From positions 62,001-126,000 of the forward strand of contig AMFN01000003.1 of NCBI GenBank assembly GCA_000302695.1: 64,000 nucleotides of DNA. Direction: 5' to 3'. A program made the translations under genes and the position numbers. The notes beneath the pieces are model-generated. The model saw only the letters and a program-made list of their open reading frames with translations, had not been told where the DNA came from and did no database searches. Numbering within the stretch: position 1 is the first letter of the stretch; every line of letters starts with the position of its first letter. Positions 38,722-47,494 of this stretch are shown here, in pieces. This DNA is from Enterobacteriaceae bacterium LSJC7 (GTDB lineage: Bacteria; Pseudomonadota; Gammaproteobacteria; Enterobacterales; Enterobacteriaceae).

Positions 38722-40105
38722 ATGCACTCCATTCGTCACATACATGAGAAAAAGTTGCTCTCAGGGCCTCGTTATCCATCGAGATTCGGTGAAGATTGGC
38801 CGTATTAGCCTGCTGTGATAGAAATCTTTTAGCATAAACATTAGGCATATGGCTATTGTGACTCCAGCCGCCGAGCAGCCGTAATTCATCCTTGGCTTCA
38901 TCCATCAGTCCAACCATAGAAAAATCCATGGCTACTAGACGTGAGTCGACCTTAATTTTTTGAAGTTTTTCACGATAAATACGTTGAAGTGTCAAATAAG
39001 CCCAAGTATGCCGCGTTGTATGAGGCGAGATGCTTTCAACGGCATCAAAATATTCATCTGTTTTATATTCAGGATACTGCATACTCATAATGTCATCAAT
39101 CCGGTTAAAGATTTCATAAACAGCATGGTATGACAATGGCGGATGTTGCTTCTGGGTGGAGGTAAAAAGAAAACTATGCGAGGAGCGATGGCGAATTTTA
39201 TGGATATATAGATTTAGAAAATGATAGTCCAGTTTATCTAACGCCAGCACCCGGTTTGCATAGACATTTTTTAATGAAGGCAATCTTTTTCGCGGATCTG
39301 GAACGTCTTCACCGACTGTCGTCACAATCAGGCTGAACCGATCCCCTCGGAGATTGGGTTTAATCGAATGACACTCCAAAAGCAGTAATTCACTGACACG
39401 TAATCCATAATTTAAAAGCAAGCGGCAAATCAGAAAATTGCGTAACTGGATTTCACCAACGGGGAAGGGATTAAGTGGATTTTCCTTTGAAATTGAACCA
39501 GGTGTAATGATTTGGTAAAAAGCCATGACCATCTCAGCAGTCAGACTTCGAAAGCGCTTATGGGGCGTGCCATTGTTCATCTGACGAGAATGGGTAAGGG
39601 TACGGAATTCTGCTTTATGTATCGATAACCGTCCCGTTAACTGCGTGGCAAGTCGTGTGAGTTCTTTAGGCGAGCCATCTATATATCTAGGCGAGATATA
39701 CGTGTTAATCAAATAGTTGATAAAACGAATAAACGAATGTACATGCCTGATGTTTGTACGACATTGAGGCGTGCTCTGCGTAGTAGACTTGGTGGTTAAC
39801 ACTGGCACACATGAATGCCCATTTTCCAGATAATGAAAAAAGGCTGTCACTTCATCAATGGCGATCAATGGATTGTGGTTCGAGGAATAGAAACTGAAGC
39901 AAAACGTCACGCCATGTTTCTGGCGCCAGAATTCATAGAAAAACTTGAGCGCCTGAAGTGAAGCGGATTGCGTGGCTGGTGAACGCAAAGCCAGATGGTC
40001 TATAAGATATTGTAACGGGTACAAAAGTGGCTGGCACGTATGAGTATCCATTAGTATCCATAGACGCTGTCGTTGATTGATATTGAGTTGTGTGAGCATG
40101 AACAT
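38705..40105 (-). CDS. tyrosine recombinase, first of three, complete catalytic set (GmtY-like)
   Basis: About 466 residues from the ATG at 40105 (a longer frame reaches 40171; GGGGAT lies upstream of 40105). The full set of catalytic residues is visible: NYGLRVSELLLLE (Arg), SPHTTRHTWAYLTLQ (His-x-x-Arg-His), LLGGWSHNSHMPNVYAKRF (Trp and nucleophile Tyr). It leads the operon and its start lies 146 bp from dif. Of the three enzymes this one looks most likely to cut DNA. Confidence 0.85.
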   Translation of the reverse strand: MFMLTQLNINQRQRLWILMDTHTCQPLLYPLQYLIDHLALRSPATQSASLQALKFFYEFWRQKHGVTFCFSFYSSNHNPLIAIDEVTAFFHYLENGHSCVPVLTTKSTTQSTPQCRTNIRHVHSFIRFINYLINTYISPRYIDGSPKELTRLATQLTGRLSIHKAEFRTLTHSRQMNNGTPHKRFRSLTAEMVMAFYQIITPGSISKENPLNPFPVGEIQLRNFLICRLLLNYGLRVSELLLLECHSIKPNLRGDRFSLIVTTVGEDVPDPRKRLPSLKNVYANRVLALDKLDYHFLNLYIHKIRHRSSHSFLFTSTQKQHPPLSYHAVYEIFNRIDDIMSMQYPEYKTDEYFDAVESISPHTTRHTWAYLTLQRIYREKLQKIKVDSRLVAMDFSMVGLMDEAKDELRLLGGWSHNSHMPNVYAKRFLSQQANTANLHRISMDNEALRATFSHVCDEWSAYESNQ

Positions 40106-40250
40106 GCGGCATTTATCCCCATAAACAGTATGTGTATGAAGAAAGTAACCAGCAAACATAACGTCCTGCAAGAAGAAGATGGAGTGCAGGGTAAGTGTAT
40201 GATTAATCGTGATCTGCGGATGGTTATGAACTAAAGGGATGACGGACTAA

Positions 40251-40278
40251 ATTTAACATAATATACATTATGCGCACC
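40251..40278 (-). other. dif: chromosomal dif site (XerC/XerD dimer resolution)
   Basis: The minus strand reads XerC arm GGTGCGCATAA, centre TGTATA, XerD arm TTATGTTAAAT, equal at all 28 positions to the E. coli dif site as I know it. A 28-base match cannot be chance. XerC and XerD recombine here under FtsK control to resolve chromosome dimers, so the window spans the replication terminus. On its left it is abutted by the recombinase operon, on its right by a transposon-like unit beginning 5 bp from the XerC arm. Confidence 0.95.
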
Positions 40279-40334
40279 GATGATGTAATGGCTCAATGCT
40301 AATGTCTATTTGTGGCTCATTAGGAATGTCCAGG
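40279..40334 (+). repeat. left target repeat and terminal inverted repeat
   Basis: GATGA (40279-40283) follows the XerC arm of dif directly. The terminal repeat starts at 40284 (TGTAATGGCTCAATGC) and has an internal duplication of the pattern xAATGTCxxxxxTGGCTCAxT. The transposase start lies 61 bp inside. Confidence 0.75.
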
Positions 40335-40395
40335 CTATAGTTCTCAGACCTGTATGTCTAGACAACGACTCACTTTTCCTGATGAGGAGTTTTCT

Positions 40396-41796
40396 ATGGC
40401 TATACATGACGCCGGGATGTTCACCGTGAAAGAAATCAACCGCCTCAAAATCCTTCAGGATGTCATCGATCGCAATCTACGTCCTGGCCAGGCTGCCGAG
40501 ATGCTCGGCATCACGCCGCGTCATTGCAGCCGGTTGCTCAAACGTTACCGCCAGTCCGGACCGCTTGGTATGAACAACCAGAGTCGCGGTCGCACTGGCA
40601 ACCGCCTGTTGCCCACATCACTGACTGACCTAGCACTGAGTATCATACGAGAACGCTACCGCGATTTTGGCCCCACGCTGGCCCGGGAAAAACTGGAGGA
40701 AGTTCATGGTCTGGTCCTGGGCAAGGAAACCATCAGACGCCTTATGATCAAAGCCGGCCTCTGGATCCCTCGAAGACAACGCGCACCAAAAATTCATCAG
40801 CCCCGTTACCGGCGGCCCTGTACTGGCGAGCTGATACAGATTGATGGCTGTGATCATCACTGGTTTGAAAACCGGGGTCGGCCTTGTACTACTCTGGTCT
40901 ATGTTGACGATGCCACCAGTCGACTGATGCATCTGCTGTTTGTGAAATCTGAATCAACATTTACCTATTTTGAAGCCACCCGTGGCTATATCGAAAAATA
41001 CGGTAAGCCCATGATCCTCTACAGCGATAAAGCCAGTGTCTTCAGGGTTAATAATAAGCATGCCACCACCGGGCCCGGTGAAACTCAGTTTGCCAGGGCC
41101 ATGCGCGGCCTCAATATCACCCCGCTGTGCGCAGAAACCAGTCAGGCAAAAGGCCGTGTGGAACGTGCTCATCTGACACTTCAGGACCGGCTGGTTAAGG
41201 AGCTCAGGCTTAAGGGGATCTCTACGATAGAAGCCGCCAATGCATTTGCAGAAGAATACATGGCGGATTATAACCGGCGCTTTGCCAAAGAACCCTTGCA
41301 TGATTTTAACGCGCACCGGCCGCTGGCATTAGATGATGACCTTAATGCGGAATTTACCTGGCGAGAGCCCCGTCGTGTATCAAAAAGTCTGACCGTACAA
41401 TACGATAAAATGCTCTATCTGATTGAGGACACAGAATACAGTCGAAGAGCCATCGGCAAGTATATTGATGTCTGGCATTATCCTGACGGGCATAAGGAAC
41501 TGCGACTACATGGTGTGCTACTGCCCTACTCCACCTATGACCGTCTTTCTGAAGTTGATCCCGTCGCAATTGTGGATAACAAGCGACTTGGCCATGTGCT
41601 GGATGTTGCCCGTCAGGTCCAGAGAAAACGAGACAATAATCGCTCACAATCGTTACCTTCTTCTGGTGATGAGCCTTCCCGCAGACGGCACGCGCCCAGT
41701 ATCAACAAATCGCAGCGTTCTCTGAATGAGGAGGACCTGCTTGAAGCAATGATAAAGCTTCAGGGGAGCTCTGAGGCTATTTTTGGTAAAAGATGA
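40396..41796 (+). CDS. ISNCY-family (IS1202 group) DDE transposase
   Basis: 466 residues from the ATG at 40396 (GAGGAG upstream). An N-terminal HTH (RNLRPGQAAEMLGITPRHCS) is followed by the integrase core: IDGCDHHWFENRG (first Asp), LYSDKASVFR (second Asp) and QAKGRVERAHLTLQDRLVKE (Glu). This pattern and length match the IS1202 group of ISNCY transposases. The reading frame is intact, so the element may still be active. No right terminal repeat is seen close behind it; the only one found is at 47438. Confidence 0.92.
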   Translation: MAIHDAGMFTVKEINRLKILQDVIDRNLRPGQAAEMLGITPRHCSRLLKRYRQSGPLGMNNQSRGRTGNRLLPTSLTDLALSIIRERYRDFGPTLAREKLEEVHGLVLGKETIRRLMIKAGLWIPRRQRAPKIHQPRYRRPCTGELIQIDGCDHHWFENRGRPCTTLVYVDDATSRLMHLLFVKSESTFTYFEATRGYIEKYGKPMILYSDKASVFRVNNKHATTGPGETQFARAMRGLNITPLCAETSQAKGRVERAHLTLQDRLVKELRLKGISTIEAANAFAEEYMADYNRRFAKEPLHDFNAHRPLALDDDLNAEFTWREPRRVSKSLTVQYDKMLYLIEDTEYSRRAIGKYIDVWHYPDGHKELRLHGVLLPYSTYDRLSEVDPVAIVDNKRLGHVLDVARQVQRKRDNNRSQSLPSSGDEPSRRRHAPSINKSQRSLNEEDLLEAMIKLQGSSEAIFGKR

Positions 41797-41888
41797 ACCC
41801 GAGGCATGGCGTGATGGCTCTCAAGGGACGCCATGAGCGAGGAGCGGAAGTTGCAGAGCCCAGTAACTGAGCTCTTTTGCATAAATGC

Positions 41889-42098
41889 TTATTTACTCAG
41901 TTCGGCGGTCATATATACACGATTTTTATACAAGGCACTGACGATTTTATAAGATGCATTTTCACTCTCAGCTTGTTGAGCCACTTTTGCCTCAGCTCCT
42001 GAGAGGGTTGAATCAGTAACACTAATGGTTTTGGAAAGTGCGTTTGCACTCAGAAAAGAAAGTACAGAGATCAGGACGATACGTTTAGCTGAAAACAT
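41889..42098 (-). CDS. DUF1471 (BhsA/YhcN family) periplasmic stress protein
   Basis: 69 residues: a signal peptide of about 22 residues (MFSAKRIVLISVLSFLSANA) and a small mature domain ending in VYMTAELSK. The ending MTAxLYK-like is the hallmark of DUF1471 proteins such as YhcN, BhsA and McbA, short secreted proteins induced by oxidants, acid or metals. AAGGTAATTCA precedes the ATG. It may respond to the same stress handled by the redox genes that follow. Confidence 0.85.
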   Translation of the reverse strand: MFSAKRIVLISVLSFLSANALSKTISVTDSTLSGAEAKVAQQAESENASYKIVSALYKNRVYMTAELSK

Positions 42099-42219
42099 TG
42101 AATTACCTTATTGCGTAATGATGACCTGCATACCAGGCCGCTTCCATTCTTGGGCGAAAGTGGCTGGTATGGCATAAGTTTTATGGATATAAATGCTGAA
42201 AAACTATTAGCCTGGAAAA

Positions 42220-42960
42220 TTAAAATTCCTGGCAAGTTGGGCGCAGAACTATTTCATTAATATCGACATCTGCAGGTTGTTCGATGGCATAGGCAATCGC
42301 TCTTGCTACCGAGTCTGCAGGAATAGCTTGTTTATAGAAGTCGATGACGAAGTTTGAGCTGTCCTCGTCAGAACTTCCCAGCTTCAGCTCACTATCGATG
42401 GCACCGGGACAAATAGTGGTCGTGCGAATATGCGCACCCACTTCATGACGCAGGCCCTCAGAGATAGCCTTCACCGCGAATTTGGTTCCGCTATACACCG
42501 TGCCGCCAGGGCTGAATACCTTGATACCTGCAACCGACGCCAGATTAATGAAATGACCGGATTGCTGTTTTTCAAAAACAGGAAGGGCTGCCGCAATACC
42601 GTAAAGAACGCCTTTGATGTTGATATCAATCATGCGATCCCACTCATCGGTTTTGGCGAGACTGAGTGGAGCTATCGACATCAGGCCCGCGTTATTCACC
42701 ACCACGTCAACACGGCCAAAAGCTTCAATGGCTTTGTCGATAATATTCTGGACATCTGCTTTACGCGTCACATCAGCTTCAACAGCAATAGCCTGTCCAC
42801 CGTCAGCAATAATCCTGGCAGCCAGCTGATCGAGACGCTCTTTGCGGCGAGCAGACAACACCAGAATAGCCCCTTTCTTTGCCAGATTCAGGGCTGTAGC
42901 TTCACCCAGTCCACTGCTCGCACCTGTAATGACGACAACTTTTTTATCGATATTATTCAT
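42220..42960 (-). CDS. short-chain dehydrogenase/reductase
   Basis: 246 residues with the classical SDR set: cofactor loop ITGASSGLGEATALNLAKKG, NNAGLMSIAPL, catalytic Ser in LASVAG and Tyr-x-x-x-Lys in VYSGTKFAV. Basic residues after the second strand (SARRKERLDQ) suggest NADP. It is divergent from a LysR regulator with a 136-bp gap and is the likely target of that regulator. Substrate unknown; relatives act on small aldehydes or ketones. Confidence 0.92.
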   Translation of the reverse strand: MNNIDKKVVVITGASSGLGEATALNLAKKGAILVLSARRKERLDQLAARIIADGGQAIAVEADVTRKADVQNIIDKAIEAFGRVDVVVNNAGLMSIAPLSLAKTDEWDRMIDINIKGVLYGIAAALPVFEKQQSGHFINLASVAGIKVFSPGGTVYSGTKFAVKAISEGLRHEVGAHIRTTTICPGAIDSELKLGSSDEDSSNFVIDFYKQAIPADSVARAIAYAIEQPADVDINEIVLRPTCQEF

Positions 42961-43096
42961 CGTATTAGCCTCTTAAATGAATGATTACTTTCTGAACGGG
43001 GTTAAGTATCGCAGCGCAAAGTGGCATAATAAATGGAAATTAATACCTTTCAGAATTCCTGAATATGGAATTGTGGGGCCTCAAGGAACTGCTACG

Positions 43097-43996
43097 ATGC
43101 AAAACAAGCTGGAGATGCTGCGTATTTTTTGCGTGGCTGCCGAATCACGAAATTTTAAGGAGGCGGCGACGCTACTGGGGATTTCACCTCAGGCAGTCAC
43201 CCGGGCAGTAAAGGAACTTGAAGAGCAGCGGGGAGAGATTTTATTTTACCGCAGTACCCGACAAATAAAGATAACTGCAGATGGAGAACGTCTTGCAAAA
43301 CAGGCGCGCCACGCAGTCGACTCTCTCGATTCACTGTTAGTGAAAGGCGTTAAGGATAAAACTGATGAAATGCGGGGGACGGTGAGATTAACCGTGTCTT
43401 CGGTATTAGGCCGAAAGCTGGTTGTTCCTGCACTGGCTGAATTTGCGCGTCAGTATCCGGATATAGTGGTGGACTGTGTGCTGACCGACTCGCACAGCGA
43501 TGTTATCGATGAACGTATCGATATAGGTATCCGTTTTGGATTTTTGCCTGACAACCGGTATGTGGCACGCGAACTGGCAAAGATTCATTTTTACCCTGTC
43601 GGTACACCCGAACTGATTGATAAGGTTGGAATGCCTGCCAGCATCGCTGAACTGGATTCTTATCCTCTGACGGCATTATTTGACCATAAAACGGGGCGCT
43701 ACTGGCCCTGGACGTTTACCGAAAGCCGCAGTTTCATCCCGTCGAAACCTCGCTTTATTGCTGATGATCTTGAGGCTGAGTTTCAGGCTATTCTGGCCGG
43801 CGTTGGATTTGGGCATATGCCGGGATTTTTAGTTCTGCCCTGGCTTAAAAGCGGAAAGCTTATTCAGATACTCACCGAGGAGACGTCACCCGTCTGGCGG
43901 TTGTACCTTTATCGCCCTCAGCGTGGGCCAACGCCACTGAGGATCAGAGCGCTGTTTGACTATCTTATTGATGTGCTGAGTGAACTGGAAACCTGA
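43097..43996 (+). CDS. LysR-family regulator of the cargo cluster
   Basis: 299 residues from the ATG at 43097 (AAGGA upstream); the frame opens at 42977 but that part overlaps the divergent promoter. The HTH reads LRIFCVAAESRNFKEAATLL, then GISPQAVTRAVKELEEQ and FYRSTRQIKITADG. The effector domain follows. It is divergent from the SDR gene and convergent with two zinc-type oxidoreductase genes, so it probably controls redox enzymes of this cargo block. Confidence 0.88.
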   Translation: MQNKLEMLRIFCVAAESRNFKEAATLLGISPQAVTRAVKELEEQRGEILFYRSTRQIKITADGERLAKQARHAVDSLDSLLVKGVKDKTDEMRGTVRLTVSSVLGRKLVVPALAEFARQYPDIVVDCVLTDSHSDVIDERIDIGIRFGFLPDNRYVARELAKIHFYPVGTPELIDKVGMPASIAELDSYPLTALFDHKTGRYWPWTFTESRSFIPSKPRFIADDLEAEFQAILAGVGFGHMPGFLVLPWLKSGKLIQILTEETSPVWRLYLYRPQRGPTPLRIRALFDYLIDVLSELET

Positions 43997-44018
43997 CCCG
44001 AAAAGGGGTCAGGTTTAT

Positions 44019-45038
44019 TCAGACAGGATCAACCCTGACAATGATTTTGCCGAGTTGTTGATTTGATTCGAGATACTGGTGTGCTTCCCGCAGCTCTTCA
44101 AATTTAAAGCATTTATCTATCTGTGGCTTCAGGAAACCCGCTCCCATACCGCTCAGGATAAAACGCTTTGCTTTTTCCCGTATGGCTGGGTCATTCAACA
44201 CTTCCAGAAAGAGGAATCCCCGCATAGTGAGACTCTTACGCAATGCCAGTCGCAGAGGAAAAGGCGTGACATCAGGACTCAGCGCACCATGCATGACCAT
44301 ACGTCCTTTTACGGACATGGCCTGTGCGATATGTTCAATCTGAGGCCCACCAACAGCATCAAACGCGACATCAAGATACTCCCCTCCTAACCGCGAAACA
44401 ATCGCCTGATAGAGGTCAGGTTCATCTTCACTGGCAATGACATCTTTCACACCTAAGGCAAGCAGACGTACCTTTTTCTCCACCGTCAGGGTGCTGGCAA
44501 TCACTCTGGCACCCGCCGCTTGTGCAATCTGAACCGCAGCCAGGCCAACACTGCTCGATGCCGCAGTAATCAGCACGGATGCGCCCTTTGTCACTTCCCC
44601 GGCATGCATGATCCCGCCCCAGGCGGTAAGGTATTGCATCCACACCGATGAGGCTTCTTCCCAGCTCAGGCTGTCAGGTTTATGTACAAGATAGCTTTCA
44701 GGGATCAGCAGCTTATCTGCGCAAGTGCCAAAACGCGCCAGGCTGTCAGAAGGCAGCACTGAAACATTATCCCCCGCAGAGAACTGCTTAACACCTTCAC
44801 CCGTAGCCAGCACCACGCCAGCCCCTTCGTAACCAAGGCGAGAGGGAAACACAGCCTTTTCGATGTAAGTACCCCGTCTGAACATGGTATCTGCCCGGTT
44901 CAGACCGATGGTTTTCATCTGAATCAGCACCTCACCTGCTGCCGGTAAGGCAACAGGGAGGTTTTCGAGTTCAAGGACATCGGCTTCTCCGGTGCAGTTA
45001 AAGCGCCAGGTTCTCGCCATCAGGCCGTTAAATGACAT
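44019..45038 (-). CDS. zinc-type alcohol dehydrogenase/quinone oxidoreductase 2 (MDR superfamily)
   Basis: About 339 residues. The MDR pattern is clear: GEVLIQMKTIGLNRADTMFR, GYEGAGVVLATGEGVKQF, and the NADPH-binding region VLITAASSSVGLAAVQIAQA. Zinc-binding cysteines are absent, as in quinone reductases (crotonyl or enone reductases). Its ATG at 45038 overlaps the end of the preceding MDR gene; ATG 45020 is an alternative start. The two differ in sequence, so they are not a recent duplicate. Confidence 0.88.
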   Translation of the reverse strand: MSFNGLMARTWRFNCTGEADVLELENLPVALPAAGEVLIQMKTIGLNRADTMFRRGTYIEKAVFPSRLGYEGAGVVLATGEGVKQFSAGDNVSVLPSDSLARFGTCADKLLIPESYLVHKPDSLSWEEASSVWMQYLTAWGGIMHAGEVTKGASVLITAASSSVGLAAVQIAQAAGARVIASTLTVEKKVRLLALGVKDVIASEDEPDLYQAIVSRLGGEYLDVAFDAVGGPQIEHIAQAMSVKGRMVMHGALSPDVTPFPLRLALRKSLTMRGFLFLEVLNDPAIREKAKRFILSGMGAGFLKPQIDKCFKFEELREAHQYLESNQQLGKIIVRVDPV

Positions 45039-46023
45039 CAATCACTACCTTGATGGAAGCTGAACCATCCTGAACTGCGTGGTGGGCATCAATGGCCTGG
45101 TCGAAGGAGAAATGACGCGCATCAACGACCGGACGAATTTTGCCTTCTTCAACCAGACGGGTGGCGGTTTTCAGAACTTCGCCGTGATGGGCACGACGTT
45201 CACCTGTGAGCATTGGCAGCAGAATGAAGACACCCGACAGGGTTGCACAACGCAGCGATGACGTTGCCAGGTTATGGTCGCCAAATGCTGCACAGCTGGT
45301 GATATGGCCGTAATAGCGCGTCATGGAAAGTGAGGCGTCGAGGACAGGGCCACCAACCGTATCGTAAACGATATCAAAGCCTTCACCATCGGTGCATTTC
45401 TCAATGATGTCCTGTGTGGAATCCTTTGTGTAATCCAGTGGAGTCGCGCCCAGCTTTGAAATCAGCTCCTGATCTGCCGTACATCCGGTAGCCGACACTT
45501 TTGCACCAAGTGCATTTGCCAACTGGACAACCATGTTACCAACACCACCGGCACCACCCTGTACCAGCACATGCTGGCCAGCCTGCACATTGGCATTATC
45601 GACAAGGCCAGACCATGCCGTGAGGAACGTTAACGGCAGAGCTGCGGCTTCACGCATGGAAAGATTACGGGGTTTGATAGCAAGCAGGTCTGCATCTGCA
45701 GCAATGAACTCAGCCAGTGAACCCTGAAGGCCGCGAACGCCACCGGTCAGGCCGTAGACTTCATCTCCAACACTGAACTGGGTTACGCCTTCACCGACAG
45801 CAACCACTTCCCCTGCCATATCAGTACCCTGAACAGCCGGAAGCTGAGGCATGGCGTACGGCGCTTCCCCAAGACGAATTTTATAATCAATCGGGTTTAC
45901 GCCGCTGGCATGAACACGCACCAGAACCTGACCAGCCTGTGGTTGTGGCACCGGGAGTTCTTTACGGGCAAATTTATCATCACCGAAATTTTCGAGTACG
46001 AGAGCAGTCATTGTCTGGTTCAT
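45028..46023 (-). CDS. quinone oxidoreductase-like protein 1 (MDR superfamily)
   Basis: 331 residues: LVRVHASGVNPIDYKIRLG, PAVQGTDMAGEVVAVGEGV, and the cofactor loop VLVQGGAGGVGNMVVQLANA. It lacks structural zinc cysteines, as in the zeta-crystallin/QOR group that reduces quinones and enones with NADPH. First gene of a two-gene coupled unit on the minus strand, with its promoter in 46024-46200. Confidence 0.9.
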   Translation of the reverse strand: MNQTMTALVLENFGDDKFARKELPVPQPQAGQVLVRVHASGVNPIDYKIRLGEAPYAMPQLPAVQGTDMAGEVVAVGEGVTQFSVGDEVYGLTGGVRGLQGSLAEFIAADADLLAIKPRNLSMREAAALPLTFLTAWSGLVDNANVQAGQHVLVQGGAGGVGNMVVQLANALGAKVSATGCTADQELISKLGATPLDYTKDSTQDIIEKCTDGEGFDIVYDTVGGPVLDASLSMTRYYGHITSCAAFGDHNLATSSLRCATLSGVFILLPMLTGERRAHHGEVLKTATRLVEEGKIRPVVDARHFSFDQAIDAHHAVQDGSASIKVVIDVI

Positions 46024-46496
46024 GTGTATTCCTGTTATGTAATTGGGGGACGGACAGAAGATAACAGGAACCAGTCATCCATTTAATGGCACAGTATGGA
46101 TTTGATAATTCTAGAATTAGCACCAATAAGCTGCAAAGCTTATGTTTATTTCCTTAGTGAAGCAGTTCTATAGTTAAGATAGTTCGACCTATTTTTATCA
46201 ACTGTGAGCTGATGATGAGTGGTTAATGCAGGTTTGAGCTTTTATAAATGCAGATCTCTACAAGCCGATAAGGTCCGCTTTTGGCCCATATCGGAAATAG
46301 ATAACCCGTACCGTTCGCGGCTTTATCCGGACGATGCGGTGTTATCGTCTAACGATAACGCGCCCAGAGTAACCAGCCTCCCAAACAAAACAAAAGCGAA
46401 AAGATACTGCCCGACGATGACGAGCATGAATTCGGCGATAAAGACTAAATTGAATTCAGGCTTCACTGGTATGACTACATAGATAAGGCTCTTAAA
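46024..46496. other. 473-bp gap between oxidoreductase and hydrolase genes
   Basis: It holds the divergent promoters. The end nearest the hydrolase contains a minus-strand frame (46323 onward) with a hydrophobic stretch, but it has no start signal and overlaps the hydrolase gene, so I do not call it. No operator was recognised. Confidence 0.4.
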
Positions 46497-47354
46497 ATGA
46501 ATTCGATAATCATACCCGTCAATCAAGGCGGATATCTTGCGGCCACAGTTTGGGAGAGAAGCAATGCCAAAGCATTGGTTATCGTTCACCCGGCAACGGC
46601 AGTTGTACAGGCATTCTATAAGGGATTTGCAGAGCATCTTTTTAACAGAGGATTCAGCGTTCTCACTTATGATTACCGCGGCACGGGGCTTTCGAAATCC
46701 GGGAGGGTCTGTCATTACAACGTCTCAATGTCGGACTGGATCGAGCAGGACGTCGGATGCATAACAGCATGGGCTAAAGAGCGTTTCCCGGACGTTAGCC
46801 TGCTGGCAGTAGGGCACAGTGTGGGAGGTCATGCCGTTCTACTTTCGTCTGCCACCCAATCTTTGCAGGCAGCGGTCATTGTGGCCTCACATGCCGGTGT
46901 GACGAGCACGATAAAACGAACTGTAGAAAAAGTCCGAGTCTGGTGCTTATTGCGTGTCCTTGCCCCAGTTCTTTGCAGTATCTTCGGCTACATGCCTGCC
47001 AGGCGCCTGGGGCTCGGCGAAGATTTACCGGCTCCGGTGATGCTTCAGTGGGGGCGCTGGAGTGCAATGCCGGGATATTTCTACGATGACCCAGAATGGA
47101 ATGCACGCCAGCGGGCAGGTGAGATAACGTTACCCGTGCTGGTGATGGGTTTTGATGACGATCCATGGGCTAACCCTGAAGCTATTACAAGGTTGTTGGA
47201 GCCGGTACTAAACGCAAAAATAGAGCGTCTCGAGATACGGCGTTCAGATTTTGGTCTTTCGTCCATTGGCCATATGGGCTTTTTTCGTGCGCGATGTGCG
47301 GAAAAAATATGGCCTGTCGTCGGACAATGGCTAGAGAGTCAATGCCCGGACTGA
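46497..47354 (+). CDS. alpha/beta hydrolase
   Basis: 285 residues with LTYDYRGTGLSKSG (oxyanion-side loop), the nucleophile elbow GHSVGGHAV (Ser), a likely acid in MGFDDDPWANPEA and His in SSIGHMGFFR. The LTYDYRGxGxS and GHMGFFR pattern is typical of YheT/serine aminopeptidase S33-like hydrolases of unknown substrate. It is the last cargo gene before the right terminal repeat, 84 bp away. No signal peptide. Confidence 0.85.
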   Translation: MNSIIIPVNQGGYLAATVWERSNAKALVIVHPATAVVQAFYKGFAEHLFNRGFSVLTYDYRGTGLSKSGRVCHYNVSMSDWIEQDVGCITAWAKERFPDVSLLAVGHSVGGHAVLLSSATQSLQAAVIVASHAGVTSTIKRTVEKVRVWCLLRVLAPVLCSIFGYMPARRLGLGEDLPAPVMLQWGRWSAMPGYFYDDPEWNARQRAGEITLPVLVMGFDDDPWANPEAITRLLEPVLNAKIERLEIRRSDFGLSSIGHMGFFRARCAEKIWPVVGQWLESQCPD

Positions 47355-47437
47355 ACGAAGTATGGGTATTAAGTACTGAGTCTTACCAGTTTAATATCCG
47401 CCTCTGGCACCCAGCGGATATTTCATTGTTACCCTTC

Positions 47438-47494
47438 CCTGGACATTTCTAATGAGCCACTGATTAGACATTTCTACTGAGCTTAGACAGATGA
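47438..47494 (+). repeat. right terminal inverted repeat and target repeat
   Basis: CCTGGACATTTCTAATGAGC starts the right end, which contains a direct repeat of GACATTTCTAxTGAGC (47442 and 47467) and ends at 47489. GATGA follows at 47490-47494. Reverse-complemented it aligns with the left end over about 50 bases with few gaps. Confidence 0.75.

Larger units (their letters stand above)
40284..47489 (+). mobile_element. IS1202-group (ISNCY) transposon-like unit with cargo, inserted at dif
   Basis: The left end (40284-40334) and the reversed right end (47438-47489) are imperfect inverted repeats: both begin TGT, share GCTCA, and are near-identical over GTGGCTCATTAG and AATGTCCAGG. GATGA occurs directly outside both ends (40279-40283 and 47490-47494), as a 5-bp target duplication would. 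The transposase gene lies next to the left end. Inside are six more genes, whereas IS1202-group elements are normally under 2.5 kb. It may be one cargo-bearing transposon, or two IS copies with the inner ends lost. IS1202-group elements are known to insert 5 bp from XerC sites, which fits exactly. Confidence 0.75.

Noticed and set aside
41815-41880. ACTGAGCTCTTTTGC as the transposase's own right end
   Set aside because: Only a short part resembles the terminal repeat, and no GATGA flank follows; the repeat at 47438 fits far better.
42429-42438. TATGCGCACC, like part of the dif XerC arm
   Set aside because: It is inside the SDR gene, lacks the XerD arm and centre, and is explained by coding sequence.
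46323-46715. Minus-strand frame with a hydrophobic stretch
   Set aside because: It overlaps the start of the alpha/beta hydrolase and has no start signal or recognisable family.
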